Both the position numbers and the translations under genes were made by a program. DNA of 64,000 nucleotides from Phymatolithon calcareum (taxonomy: Eukaryota; Rhodophyta; Florideophyceae; Hapalidiales). The notes under the pieces were generated by a model. It was not told where the DNA came from. It saw only the letters and a program-made list of their open reading frames with translations, and made no database searches. The stretch is taken from contig OZ345381.1 of NCBI GenBank assembly GCA_977006965.1, forward strand, positions 806,001 through 870,000, given 5' to 3'. Below, in pieces: positions 9,791 through 20,324 of this stretch; position 1 is the first letter of the stretch, and each line of letters starts with the position of its first letter.

Positions 9791-11109
9791 CAAAGTTCGG
9801 AAAAATATGATTGCTAGCGATTGCAGATCTTTGTGTAATCCCCAATAAGTCGTGGTCATCGTGATGAGCTTGCAATAAGAATAAAAATCAATGTGCTGAA
9901 TGCAATCTACGGTGCAATACTGTACCTTCATCAATCTACTCATGCAGGCTTTATTCGAACACAAAGTTGTATCAATAGTAGGCTCTCTAGCATCTACACA
10001 CTAGTTCCGTAATGCTCCTCCGTCGTAAAACTCATGGGCTTGATGCGAGCTTCTGCGCTATCCGAGCGAGCACCATTGATAGCCTCGCTGACTAACGGAC
10101 CATCCCAAAATCGATCGTTCAGTTTGAGAAAAACCATCGACTCGAACAGTTGAGGTGTCATCTTTCGTCGATTCACGTTTAGCATATGCCTAGCGATACT
10201 CCAAAGCCGCTCATCTTGAGCCACGGAGCGAAGTGTAAGGTCAGTTTACATATTCTTGCCCCGACTCTTCTTACTTGCGACGTTTGGCAAGTCTCACTCA
10301 TACTCATATTCGCGTTAGCAGCAATAGTTCCGATTACACCTTGTCCAGATAGTGCACTTGAATTTCGAAGAGAAAAGACTACACACTTTTCATCCTCGGA
10401 TAATTCATCCGCCAATCCCTTTTGCATTTTACGACTTCAGACTCAACCGATGGATTAACCACGATCCTGGTTTTTGGTGAAATGCACTTTGTTCTCAGCC
10501 TGCATTGGTGCAGAGATGAACTAGAGGTGCTTTTCTCTTGAGAAGCAGATTCAATAAACAAATCAAGGCCGTCTCTGTATGCCGCCAAAGTGTGTCCTTG
10601 AGTTTTAAAAGACTATGCGCCAAGGCAACATCTTTGGGACTGGACTGGTTCGCCTTCGGCATGAGTCTCGTCGATGGTCAAAGTTGTCGTCACAGACTGA
10701 GAGGCCACTGGATCGGATTGATGCTACTGTAGATTGCTTCCTTGAAATCACGACGAGAGCAACCTACAACAACGTGGCATTCCTAGGGATCCTTTCGTAC
10801 TGCAAGTATATATCTGAATAACCAGGCAGCAACGCTGAACTCCAGCGCACTTGGTGAACCGAACCTTTCTGGATGCTGCTTCATAAAAATTGTGAGAGAC
10901 ATGACGTCACATTGAAATGCTGCTGATATGCAGTTAAGTAAATCGAAGCATCATGCTTCGATTTACTTAACTGCATATGCGATGATCTTGCGATAATGGA
11001 AAATTGCATTTCGTCGAATACGTATTGCAATCAATCGCCTTATATCAATTCCCAAACGTGATTGCTGATTAAATTAATTGCAGTCGCAATGAATTGGGTC
11101 ACACCTCTG
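9791..11109 (-). mobile_element. Decayed hAT-type element with 8-bp target duplication
   Basis: The insertion is flanked by CATACAAA at 9783-9790 and 11110-11117. The intact RPN5 shows the empty site with one copy. Ends are CAAAGTTCGG and, on the other strand, CAGAGGTGTG, an imperfect TIR of the CA-rich hAT kind. On the minus strand it keeps the end of a hAT transposase in broken frames (ERLWSIARHMLNVNRRKMTP, then FESMVFLKLNDRFWD), the C-terminal dimerisation region. The same insertion at the same site occurs at 34449-35768. Confidence 0.85.
10926..10978. repeat. Perfect 25-bp hairpin, 3-nt loop, inside the hAT remnant
   Basis: The arm 10926-10950 is the exact reverse complement of 10954-10978, with loop TCA. 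The sister element at about 35584-35640 shares the left arm and loop but continues with different sequence, so the right arm is a secondary event. Confidence 0.92.
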
Positions 11110-11412
11110 CATACAAAGGCGTATCTGTTTCAGAACGAAACCAAACTTTTCCGACCGTTACATGCCGCTGAATGTCTCGACCTGACTCTCCTGCATGATA
11201 TCTGCAGCGCTCTCCACATAGCCATTTTTCTCCCTTATTTTCACCAAGGTTCTTGTCAGCCGGCACGCTCCAGCTCAACGTAGATGTTACCGGCGGTGAC
11301 TTCGCGGAGGGTCTCCAAAAATGCGAGTTTGGTCTTCTCATGGTGTCTCGTCCAAAGAAGACATGGCCTCCTATACAGTTCGCGTGACCGCTACTTTGAG
11401 CTGCGCTCGCCG

Positions 11413-12111
11413 CTGTCCAAGATGCGCGTACTCGCCTCAAGGCAGACAGATAGGTGCACTCGTGCCACGGTGATGTTGATTTATATACAATATGCGGAGC
11501 ATTGGACTTGACATTAAATGTCAAATTTTGTTCTGCCGTTCGCGGGCGCACCGGACCGGTGGGGATGCCCTAACGTTGAATTACCAACGGGTTAAATTAC
11601 AGGGGAGGTTACCCTTTCAAATTTTGGGATTACCGGCAAGTCTACTCTCTGCAGGTCTTCTCCGAAGTCCCAGCGTTGTACGGAGGGTATGCCCTACCCC
11701 TCTCGGAGCCGTTCGGGATGTTCGTGTCTATCTGTTATGCTACTGTACCTAGTTCAAGGTGGAGCAATCAGGTCACCGGTCGTGGATGATCTCTGGCGCA
11801 GTTTCGCGCGTGGTCGCGACCGCGGTTCGTAGGCCGGAAATGTTTTTTTCCATCATTGATTTGTGTGCTGCTTTCAAAATCAATCACTTCGCGAAGTCAT
11901 TTAGTGCATGACTCCGGCGACGTGATTATCCATTGGCGATTGAGGCGCGGCGGCACAAAGCACACTTTCAGAACTCAACGTTACTTTGTCAATGTCTATA
12001 GCGCGGAGTCGTTCTGTTGTATTGTATACTCAGATACGTTGCAACGCATGCAAGCCATCGCCTGGAACACCCGAAGTGCTATCCGACCAACAATCGGAAA
12101 CATGATGTTCC
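11413..12111. repeat. Filler non-coding segment, array copy 1
   Basis: This stretch joins the RPN5 breakpoint to the membrane-protein gene and recurs at 18760-20324 and 36074-38661 with insertions. Shared words include 'caccggaccggtggggat' and 'aacgggtta'. No gene is seen. It probably contains the promoter of the membrane-protein gene. Confidence 0.7.
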
Positions 12112-13698
12112 TTGGCCGTTGATCTAATGGGAAGGTTCAAAAGCTCCAATCGCCAGCCTGCCGAGAATCTCCTGCGTACGTTGCGCATGAAGCCAGCTGC
12201 ACAACGCCCTGAGTGCCGCTCTGCGCACCTGATATTCCGTTCGCAAGCGCATGTTGCCCAAGGAATTGCCATCACACAGTTTTGCGAAACGTACCGAAGA
12301 GGGCGTGCGCGTGTGTACACTCCTTTTGGCTCCTTGAGATTGAGCGAGAAGCACACCAGTACATTGGTGCCCGAATTTGGCCGCCAATGGGACATTGGAA
12401 ATGAGGCCGCAGACAACGTTCTTTCGGCAATTGCGTTGCTGATCATTACATGGACTCTTCACGCCATCGTTGAAACACTTGCCTTCCGTCCCAGAAGCCA
12501 AGCCTCCATAGACGGGCTTATGACATTTTTCCTGTTGCGCAGTCAGGGCAATTGGGACTGGTTCCATACAGCTTCACATCCGTTACCGTATGCCAAGGGA
12601 TCCGTTTTGAGCAATCGAAGTCTCTACAGCGAGCACAGACTTGCCCGATGGAGAGTTGTCAAGTCCGTGCTCATCAGGTTTGCCCTCGTTCTCATTGAAT
12701 TTGCTGCCATTCTCGTTGCTCTTCCAACTACGAAGGCGATTTCCGTCTCCGGCAAAGGCATTCGCATGATGGGTGCTGGTGCTCCCGTCCACTTCAGGGG
12801 ACTTACATTCGGATTCATGAATGTTCAACGTGTGCCGCGGGGTGCTGAAAGCGACTCTCGTCTTGCATATTGCTTGACTGAAGACCGTCCAGTTTCGGCA
12901 CGTTTCGACCCGAGTCCTCGCGTCAACTACAAGTTTACTTACGATTATTTTTCTGGCCAGGTTAAAATCTCTCTCGACAACGACGAGCTGGAGAAACATG
13001 CATTCTTAACATACTTTTTCGAAAACTCAGAGAGGCGCAGGCTCAACATTCCCATGTTCGGACATTATGTCTCTTCCCTTAACGAGCGAGAAATTATGTT
13101 TGGAAAGGCTATCGAGCGGTCGTTTATGAAGCATGTGAAGCTTTACCACAAGGTGAACGAAACAATGTTCACTGAAGGGCTCGGCGGACAAAGTGGACTA
13201 ATCGGGTCAATCACGTACAATGTCTACGGGCCCATTGTGTCGAATATTACCGAAGACTGGATGATTAAGGAAATAATTGCCCTTGCGAGAACAACCTACG
13301 TCTCCCAGATGTTGGATGATAGCGATGATCTGATTGAGGGCACTGGGGCAGTAGTACTGAAAAAGTTAGTGCTTTTCAGAATCAAGAGACCAATATTGAG
13401 TGTCGGTGGGCTTTTCCTAATGCTTGGTGTGTTTGTGATTTTGCACCAAGTATTTCAATATTGTTGGCCACTAGATTATCTCGAACTTTGTTTCACGGCA
13501 CTGAAAGAAGTGCTGGGAATGTGCTGTATATCAGGCCCCGGGGATAGAGCACTTGAAGGCCATGTTCGTGTGCGTTGGTCAGCAGAACCGCTTGCAGGTA
13601 ATGAGGATATTGGAGATTATCGACGGGGACACATGGGACTCGTCGTGCCGAGTGGGTTTATTGAAAGACCGTTCTACCCAACCGTTAAGTATTCGTGA
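12112..13698 (+). CDS. Unrecognised three-pass membrane protein, family copy 1
   Basis: This 528-codon frame has the same core as the copies at 20325 and 38662. Core order: RWDIGNEAADN-type motif, a first hydrophobic segment (NVLSAIALLIITWTLHAIVE), a polar loop with FFLLRSQG and ASHPLPYA, a second hydrophobic segment (LIRFALVLIEFAAILVALP), a domain of about 210 residues with possible N-glycosylation sites (for example SNIT), a third hydrophobic segment (LFLMLGVFVILHQVFQ) and a tail ending YPTVKYS. The family is unknown to me. The two other copies have a stop just before the MRVYTPF region, whereas here the frame stays open further upstream, so the true start may be near codon 68 (RVYTPFGSL) rather than ATG 12112. 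Intronless and apparently intact. Confidence 0.7.
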   Translation: MAVDLMGRFKSSNRQPAENLLRTLRMKPAAQRPECRSAHLIFRSQAHVAQGIAITQFCETYRRGRARVYTPFGSLRLSEKHTSTLVPEFGRQWDIGNEAADNVLSAIALLIITWTLHAIVETLAFRPRSQASIDGLMTFFLLRSQGNWDWFHTASHPLPYAKGSVLSNRSLYSEHRLARWRVVKSVLIRFALVLIEFAAILVALPTTKAISVSGKGIRMMGAGAPVHFRGLTFGFMNVQRVPRGAESDSRLAYCLTEDRPVSARFDPSPRVNYKFTYDYFSGQVKISLDNDELEKHAFLTYFFENSERRRLNIPMFGHYVSSLNEREIMFGKAIERSFMKHVKLYHKVNETMFTEGLGGQSGLIGSITYNVYGPIVSNITEDWMIKEIIALARTTYVSQMLDDSDDLIEGTGAVVLKKLVLFRIKRPILSVGGLFLMLGVFVILHQVFQYCWPLDYLELCFTALKEVLGMCCISGPGDRALEGHVRVRWSAEPLAGNEDIGDYRRGHMGLVVPSGFIERPFYPTVKYS

Positions 13699-13869
13699 AG
13701 ATGCATGGCGACGTTTGTATGAATTCGAATCATTTGCTTACGTTTAATATGTTCAATCTCATGTCTGTCACTAAACTGTGCGTTCTCTGTGCACTGCATA
13801 ACGTCGAGTAACTTTTCTGAATGTTGCAGGTTTGCAGACTCGAAAAAGTAGAAATTTACAACTTGGACT

Positions 13870-14365
13870 CGAATTTTGGGGAATCCGGCTGGATGAATAG
13901 GTTTGGGTGTGCTGGACGCTATTCTTCTATTGGAAATGCTGCTAGATGGCGAAGACTCTGATAATCGTCTGGTTACCGCACGGTGCGGCTTTCGATAGTG
14001 ACACGGATGGTCACGTGCATAAACTTGCTGTTTCCATCTCCCGCGACACAGTGTCGTGGCTGTGGGCAGATGCAGCGGTGTCTCCTGAGCAACATGCGCG
14101 TAGTCGGGACGCTCTGGATGTGCTGCAGAAGGCTCGAGACGCGGGCGGGAAGACACTTGGTGTATACCTGGTGGATGCGCCACCGCCGCTGCGACGGTTA
14201 GAAGAAGAGGCCATAGCTGTGAAACCGGGGGTGAAAGAAAGGGCGGGAGGGGGGGAAATTTTATGTGTGAGCTACGTGAATTTGGTGATGATTGAAAATG
14301 TTGGGATTGCACCGAAGTTTGGGCATATAGAGGGAGAGGAGAATGCAGCAATGCAGGCAGCGCCT
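13870..14365 (+). pseudogene. Agmatine deiminase fragment, copy 1
   Basis: The frame from 13946 reads IIVWLPHGAAFDSDTDGHV, then LAVSISRDTV, LWADAAVSPEQ, VYLVDAPPPLRR and YVNLVMIENVGIAPKFGH. This is the middle of a plant/bacterial-type agmatine deiminase (porphyromonas-type peptidyl-arginine deiminase fold), including the GHV(D) catalytic-histidine region. Only about 110 residues are present, without the N-terminal part or the catalytic cysteine end. It fuses at about 14355-14365 to the middle of eIF3h. The same join occurs in two further copies. Confidence 0.8.
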
Positions 14366-15605
14366 CATTTGATATTGAACAGCAAAAGTATCAGAGGGAC
14401 ATGATGTGATGTGCGGGCGAGGTGCATATCGACCATCAAGTCGTTGGTGTCGCAAATTCGAGGTTGGGAATAATCAGTGTTGAGAAGACAAGAAACAACG
14501 GGTCTCAAGTGGCTCCGTCTCGCACACTGCCGCCTGTTTCTCATAACAAGACAGTAAATTCGGAGACAGTCTAACTGGCTCTGGATGAGCGTCGCTTCAT
14601 ACTCCAGCGCCGATGACCAGATTCGGAATGGTATAAATGCGACAGCACCCGAGCACAGCATTGTGTCGGAAGGCAGTCTGAATAAGAATGACCAAGTCTT
14701 GGTCGGCTCAGTGCTCCTTCAGGGAGCACACGGAAAAAAGTGGCTGGTGTAGGTGTTTCGCCATGCCCGGTCCCCGTTTGGGAAACCATCGGTCATAACG
14801 GATCACTAAGACTAACTGATGCGTGACGACATTCTTGAACAGCACGTGGACCGTCACGAGGTTCTACAACGCTGAGCGTGCGAAAGGTAATAAACTCTCT
14901 TTGTTCTGAACTGTTCATTGCCGTTTTGCGACATTTGGTTGGTATCAGAGCACTGGTTCACAGATGGGGTCTTTCATTTCATCTCAATAGATTGAGACGC
15001 AATTCAACTACCAGAACAGCTCAACAACATTTTGTGTCTCGTGTACGACCCGATGCGCACAGAGGAAGGGACTCTTTCAATTCAGGCATATCATCTCACG
15101 AAAAGCTTCATGAAAGGAATTTGTAAGGGTGAGTATACATCGCTAGGATTTGCGCGTGGCGGCGTGGTCTCGATCAACGCCGCGCTTGTCGACCTGGATT
15201 ACGGGGACTAGTTCTCTCGAGCGAATGATGTGAAACTGAGTAGACAGTCTATTAGTGATCGACCCGTCCTTGAAAAGAGTATGGAATTCCTCATTTGCGA
15301 TTTGGGCGCCCTTGGGAAACACATGAGCAAATATTCCTACTTTATGCAATCTTGCTCGCAGTCATGGGCATATCTTGGAGCGCTTGCGTAAACGGAGGGC
15401 AGAAAGTAGAACGAAGCGTTCCAATGGTGAACCTGCTGCAGAAGATGATGATGTCATTCAACTATTTGAGAAGGAACCCACGTGCCTGGACAACAAAATT
15501 TTGTTGAAGGGACTTGACACCCATGTTGAGAGCATTAAGGCTTTGGCTTCTGAGGGCATTGTTAAGCAGTTTGGTGTGTCGGCAGTACAGGCCGGAGAAG
15601 AATAA
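14366..15605 (+). pseudogene. Truncated eIF3h copy 2
   Basis: Similarity to eIF3h starts at about codon 58 (AFDIEQQKYQRDMM) and runs to the normal stop. The copy lacks exon 1 and the MPN start, carries a 486-bp TIR insertion (14448-14933), a TGG-to-TAG change shortly after it, a frameshift and small deletions. The last 230 bp are nearly identical to the intact gene. It is non-functional as eIF3h. Confidence 0.9.
14448..14933. mobile_element. Short TIR element (TGTCGCAAA ends)
   Basis: The insertion interrupts the truncated eIF3h. It begins TGTCGCAAATTCG and ends in the reverse complement TGTCGCAAAACGG, and the flanks repeat GTTGG/TTTGG (4-5 bp). It has no transposase. A diverged relative begins at 48174 with TGTCGCAGTTTCGAGGT and shares internal words (GAAGACAAGAAA, GCACACT), so it is a family. 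Confidence 0.75.
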
Positions 15606-16146
15606 ATTATGTAGTTCAAAGCAGGATCGGGCTCAATGTTGTATCTTGTTTATGTTTCGAGATGTGCCGACGCAATCAGTTCCTTCTGTTGGTGTAAGGC
15701 ACCTTGTGTAGCGTTTACTCGGACTACTTTGCCGGAGTGCAATGTGCTGGTTCTGGCACGTGACCTATTCCCATTATCTTTTAATATAGAAACTAAGCAC
15801 AACAGCATGTAAGAACTACCGTCATCTCGTCCAACGCTGGCCACACTGCGGGGGTCCCTGAAGATGTGGCGTAAGTATTTCATCGCTTCTCGTTCCAGAG
15901 TAACAAATTATCTTCAAAATTCGAATGGAGTGGTTTGAAGGTGCTTCCAGGTACATCAGTCCTATCTTAGAATGTTATGTTACGGAGTGCCAAAATGCGA
16001 GAGGCGCCTTGAAGGGCGAGGGACTATTTCTCACAGTTCTACGAAGATGGCCCAGTCACATGTTTTTGGAGGTGGAAGGATGCAAACAAATCAAGGTGCA
16101 AATGGGTTTGAGTTTCAAGGAGCAACTCCCATATAGTTTTATCTCC

Positions 16147-17447
16147 TGTCGCGAAATTTCAGTTTCGAGCTTATTATTGAGACTGGCTACGGGTACTCGC
16201 AATGAGCAACTTAGGAGTCGGTTCAATCTTGAACACACGACTGTGGTTACTCGTGATGAGCAACTTTGGAGCCGGTATGTCCTCGTCGAGGTCTAAGGTC
16301 AAGGACCTTATCCCTCGGTATCGTTGTGAAGCAAACTTCGTTGGTTGTTTTCTTACTTGCTTGCCGAACTCCATCGACGGATGAGTTCAGCGGCTTATAG
16401 TTTTTTTTTGATTGGAGTTTATTTAAAAGCCTCACAGTCTTACGAATATACGGGCAAGGCTTCCTCAGTTGCTACCTTCCAGTGTGTAGACCGTTGAAAC
16501 CTACCGCCTTCCATAGGCGGTGGGGAAAGTTTGGAACCTGGATCGTCCTACCTACTATGTGGTGTTCTTGTGGGTTCGCTGCTGGTGTTCCCGCTATTTG
16601 GCTTTGTGTCCCGAGGGACATCTAGTTAACTTCTCGTATCTGGATTTCAGAGCAGTCCTTCTTCATTTTCCATGCACTCTATGATGGTCTTGCTGAATAG
16701 CAAAAGCTCGTTAAGTGCTCTCTCGGTATCCGGTCTTTTGTCTTCTTTCAAGTCGTATCCTGACAGATTGTTTTCCAGCGTTGCCATATGCTGTCGAGCT
16801 CGGTTTCCAAATTTTTCCACCATGCTTGTTGTCGACACCTGCGGAAATCTTCCGCAGACGTACTGAAGCGCTAATTGCCTGTGCTTCACCTTCGGGAGTT
16901 TGAGGATTGCTGGTAGCTCGCTCGTCTTGTCATACGGGATTCTCCTCTTCCTCTTCAATTCGAGACGATCTCCGTCCATTGTGAGGAATTTTGAGCGAAG
17001 CATTTCGGCAGACTGCTTTGCTTGAATGTGTTTGGTTGCTTCCACAAACGGTTCCCTGTTTTCCATAGCGGCAATGTCGTTCCTGGTCGACTGGAGCCCT
17101 TGGTTGTAGCGGCTTATCGTGTTCTGCGAGGAGCACAAGGAAATCATAACATCTCCTAAGCTTGCGTGGTGCTCCAATTCCGTACCCTACAATTGGTATT
17201 CCTAAGATTGAATTTTGCGCGCAAGTGGTAAATTCGGTGAAATAAGGAAATGCACGTAAGAAACCGTATGCCCGCCGTGCGAATCTCTTGGATATAATTT
17301 CGTCTAACTATTGGAAAGCGCTCGTGTTGTGGAGTCAATGGCTTCCTTTTTGCTTCTGAATTTTACTTCGATGATTACCAGCATTCATTCTGTTTCCTCT
17401 CTCAAGTCTTCTCGAATGTCACCTCATCTCTTATATCGATTTGTGTC
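16147..17447. mobile_element. 1.3-kb insertion in the array-copy-2 spacer, family unknown
   Basis: Copies 1 and 4 of the spacer show the uninterrupted site (tttatctacctctg). Here ATCTCC (16141-16146) precedes and ATCTACC follows the foreign block, suggesting a 6-7 bp target duplication. The block starts TGTCGCGAAATTTC and carries an open frame of 176 codons on the minus strand (16647-17177). No clear inverted repeats match at the far end. Confidence 0.6.
16647..17177 (-). CDS. Unrecognised 176-aa protein in the 1.3-kb insertion
   Basis: The frame is open for 176 codons and is charged, with likely helices (ENREPFVEATKHIQAKQSAE, KFGNRARQHMATLENNLSGY). I see no known domain. Upstream on the same strand, other frames contain LVIIEVKFRSKKEAID, so it may be the last exon of a longer broken gene belonging to the insertion. 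It may well be the element's own protein. Confidence 0.4.
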   Translation of the reverse strand: MEHHASLGDVMISLCSSQNTISRYNQGLQSTRNDIAAMENREPFVEATKHIQAKQSAEMLRSKFLTMDGDRLELKRKRRIPYDKTSELPAILKLPKVKHRQLALQYVCGRFPQVSTTSMVEKFGNRARQHMATLENNLSGYDLKEDKRPDTERALNELLLFSKTIIECMENEEGLL

Positions 17448-17697
17448 ATCTACCTCTATTTTTCCAAAGTTAGTCTCACATGTTCGACAATTGCTATAGG
17501 CAAAGACACAAATTTGATGCGAAGGCACACGATCAAAGAGAAATGGACTAGAGGAACGAGCAAACAGCCTAGGCACGGATGATACGTAACATGTGTCGCT
17601 AGAGTTGAAAAATCTATACACCAGGCCTTTGTACAAACTTTGTTTAGCAAATACGTTAGCAGAGCATCATTTACCATCTGTTTTGATCTCCACCTTC

Positions 17698-18759
17698 ATT
17701 TCATACTATGAATCATAGTCTCTCGGTGCACCAAATGACAAGTTCTCTCAACACTGTCCAAGAGCTGGGTGAAATTGGACGCCCATCCATTAAGAATAGC
17801 ATCCGTGTCCTTCGGCTTTGAAAACGATACTATTTGCGCAGGCCGATCGATCGACTCCTTTTTATCCGAGACCGTGGCGGCCAACTTACGCTCATTCTCG
17901 TTATCGGCAAGGTTTAAAAGCTTCGCAAGTATTTCCAGACGAATACAAGAGTAGCACTTGGACACAACTCGCAGGTTATGCTCTGTCACAAGCTCGTGCA
18001 AGGACGGTTCCCACAAAATCTTCTCATCCTTAACTTCCTCTGCGGAGCACGACCACTGACTCCAGTTTCTCAGCGTAGCTCTCGCGCAGAATGGTCCACC
18101 GGATAAGCTCGTGAGTTGAAAGCAATTTGAGCAGATCAACATAGACTGGCATTTCCTCCATACTCTTGAACCCCTGAATGCGATGCAACAAATCGCTTTG
18201 CATGCTGTCAGGCGGGGAAAGCACGAGGAAAAGACATGCCAGTTTGAGCTCACGCACTGCGAGCTCGAGGTTGTCGTCAGCGCAATACGCCTCGTATCTC
18301 TCGAGATATGCGCGGCAAATTTCATTTCGCCCATGAATTCGGATCCTAGGAGAGTAGAGTCGCATCTCAATTTCCTTCAGCTCATCCTTACTAAGCTGAT
18401 GCGGCACAACCATTTTTTGTGATAATTGCCGCGCGAATAAAATTGTTCTTGTCTATGCAAAGGCGCATCTGTTCCAGAATGAAATCAAACTTCTCCGCCC
18501 GCTCCATGCCGCTGAATGTCTCGACCTGACTCTCCGGCATGATATCAGCAGCGCTCTCCACATCGCCGTTTTTCTTCCTGATTTTCGCCAAGGTTCTTGT
18601 CAGCCGTGCACGCTCCAGCTCAAAGTAGATTTTGTGGGCGGTGACGTCGCGGAGGGTCTCCAAAAGTGCAAGTTTGGTCTTATCATCTGGTGTCTCGTTC
18701 AAATATGGCATGGCCTCCTGTACAGTTCGCGTGACCGCTACTTTGAGCTGCGCTCGCCG
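17698..18759 (-). pseudogene. Truncated RPN5 copy 2
   Basis: The sequence matches the intact RPN5 from the stop codon to about codon 100 and ends at the same CTGCGCTCGCCG breakpoint (18748-18759). It is the best preserved truncated copy and has no hAT insertion, but frameshifts break it into two open stretches (17696-18370 and 18030-18711). The N-terminal about 100 residues are missing. Confidence 0.9.
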
Positions 18760-19460
18760 CTGTCCAAGATGCGCGTTCTCGGACGTTTAATATTTCGTGC
18801 GAGCGACACACATAGAAAGATACCACAAGAGTTGTTTCAACCGAATGGGTGTGATGGAGCAACCCGGAGTGAAGCATGAGGAAGGGAAAGGAAAAATTGA
18901 TTGAACAAAACCGATGTCCCGAAAGCCGCTTACGCCCTCAAGGCAGACAGATAGATGGACTCATACCAGGGTGATGTTGCTTTATACACGATATGCGGAG
19001 CATTCAACTTGACATTAGGTCTGCCGTTCGCAGTCACACCGGACCGGTGGTGATACCCTAAGGTTAAAATATCAACGGGTTAAATTACCGGGGAGGTAAC
19101 CCTTTCAAATTTTAGGATTACCAGCAAGTCTACTCTCAGGCCGGTCCTCTCCGAAGTCCCAGCGTTGTAAGGGGGGCATGCCCTACCCCTCCGAGGTCGT
19201 TCAGGATTTTCGTGTCTATCTGTTATAGAGCAATCAGGTCAATGATCTCCGGCGCAATTTCGCGCGCGCACACGGTCGAACCGATCGGTTCTAGGCCCGA
19301 AATTTTCTTTCCACCATTGATTGGTCTACTGTAGCCAATCACATCACTCCTAAATTGCGTTAGCAAATTACAAAATCAAGTCGACAAAGTACTGTAGTTT
19401 GTCGACAAATGACGTCATTTAATGCAAAGTCATGCATGACTTTTGCAAAGTGTAAATTAG

Positions 19461-19870
19461 GAATGAGCATCGATTTTTCGATAATAACGAAATATCAGAT
19501 ATCAACCTAATTTTTCAATTATATCAGACTTTTTCCAAATATCATTGATATCGAATCATAGCATAAATTGAAAAATATCGGTTCAAAATATTAAATCTCT
19601 TTTCAGAGAGACGAAAAGTACTCCGTTACCTCTTGGTGACATTAAATTTGCCTAATCATAGCTTCTACACGTGTGCACTGAAAATTGGTGTTATTTTTGA
19701 AAACATTGTGCAAAAATGAAGCCCAATATCATTGATATATCAAGGGAAACTTGAACATCCATCGTCGAGCACTGCTAGCTGATATTTTGTCATACCTATG
19801 ATATTATATCAGAGGTCAGGGTAAAATATCAAAAGTTGTATCAGACTTCAGCATCTCGTTGATGCTCATT
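19461..19870. mobile_element. AT-rich MITE, AATGAGCATC inverted ends
   Basis: This 410-bp AT-rich block lies in the filler segment of array copy 2 and is absent from the corresponding places near 11900 and 36740. It begins GAATGAGCATCGA and ends GATGCTCATT, a 10-bp inverted repeat, and has repeated ATATCA/TGATAT words inside. No coding sequence. Confidence 0.65.
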
Positions 19871-20020
19871 ACTAGCGAAGTGATTGTCCATTGATGATTG
19901 CGGTACAGAGCCGTGGCCGCGCGAGGAACACTCTCAGCACTCAACGTTACGCTGCCAATGTGGGTACTGTAGCACGGAGTCGTTCTTTTGTTTAGTGCTC
20001 ATGTGCGTTGCAAGGCATGA

Positions 20021-20048
20021 ATGCAAGCATCTCGTGAGATGCTTGCAT
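20021..20048. repeat. Perfect 13-bp hairpin
   Basis: ATGCAAGCATCTC, GT, then GAGATGCTTGCAT. The related place near 36878-36905 is an imperfect version and the place near 12050 lacks it. Confidence 0.85.
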
Positions 20049-20324
20049 GGACCAAGCCGACGCCTGTCCTGAACTTTTCGGTGGAACACCCGAAGTGCTG
20101 TCAGACCAACAATCGGAAACATGATGTTCCTTGGCCGTTGATCTGACGGAAAGGTTCAAAGCTTCGCCCGTCAGCTTGCCGAGAATCTCCTGTGTACGTT
20201 GCGCATGAAGCCAGCTGCACAACGCCCTGAGTACCGCTTTGCCCACCTGCTATTCCGTTCGCAAGCGCATGTTGCCGAAAAGATCGTCACCACACAGTTT
20301 TTCGGGACGTAGCGAAGAGGGCGT

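Larger units (their letters stand above)
9504..11412 (-). pseudogene. Truncated RPN5 (PSMD12) copy 1, interrupted by a hAT element
   Basis: The sequence matches the intact RPN5 at 42072 from its stop codon up to about codon 100, where all three truncated copies end at the same word, CTGCGCTCGCCG (11401-11412), and change into unrelated DNA. The 3' half is internally deleted and frameshifted, and a 1,319-bp hAT-type insertion (9791-11109) splits it. It cannot make RPN5. Confidence 0.88.

Noticed and set aside
12124-12567. 147-codon minus frames opposite the membrane-protein genes (also 20171 and 38508 regions)
   Set aside because: They recur in all copies only because the DNA is duplicated; the plus frame has conserved membrane topology and conservative changes.
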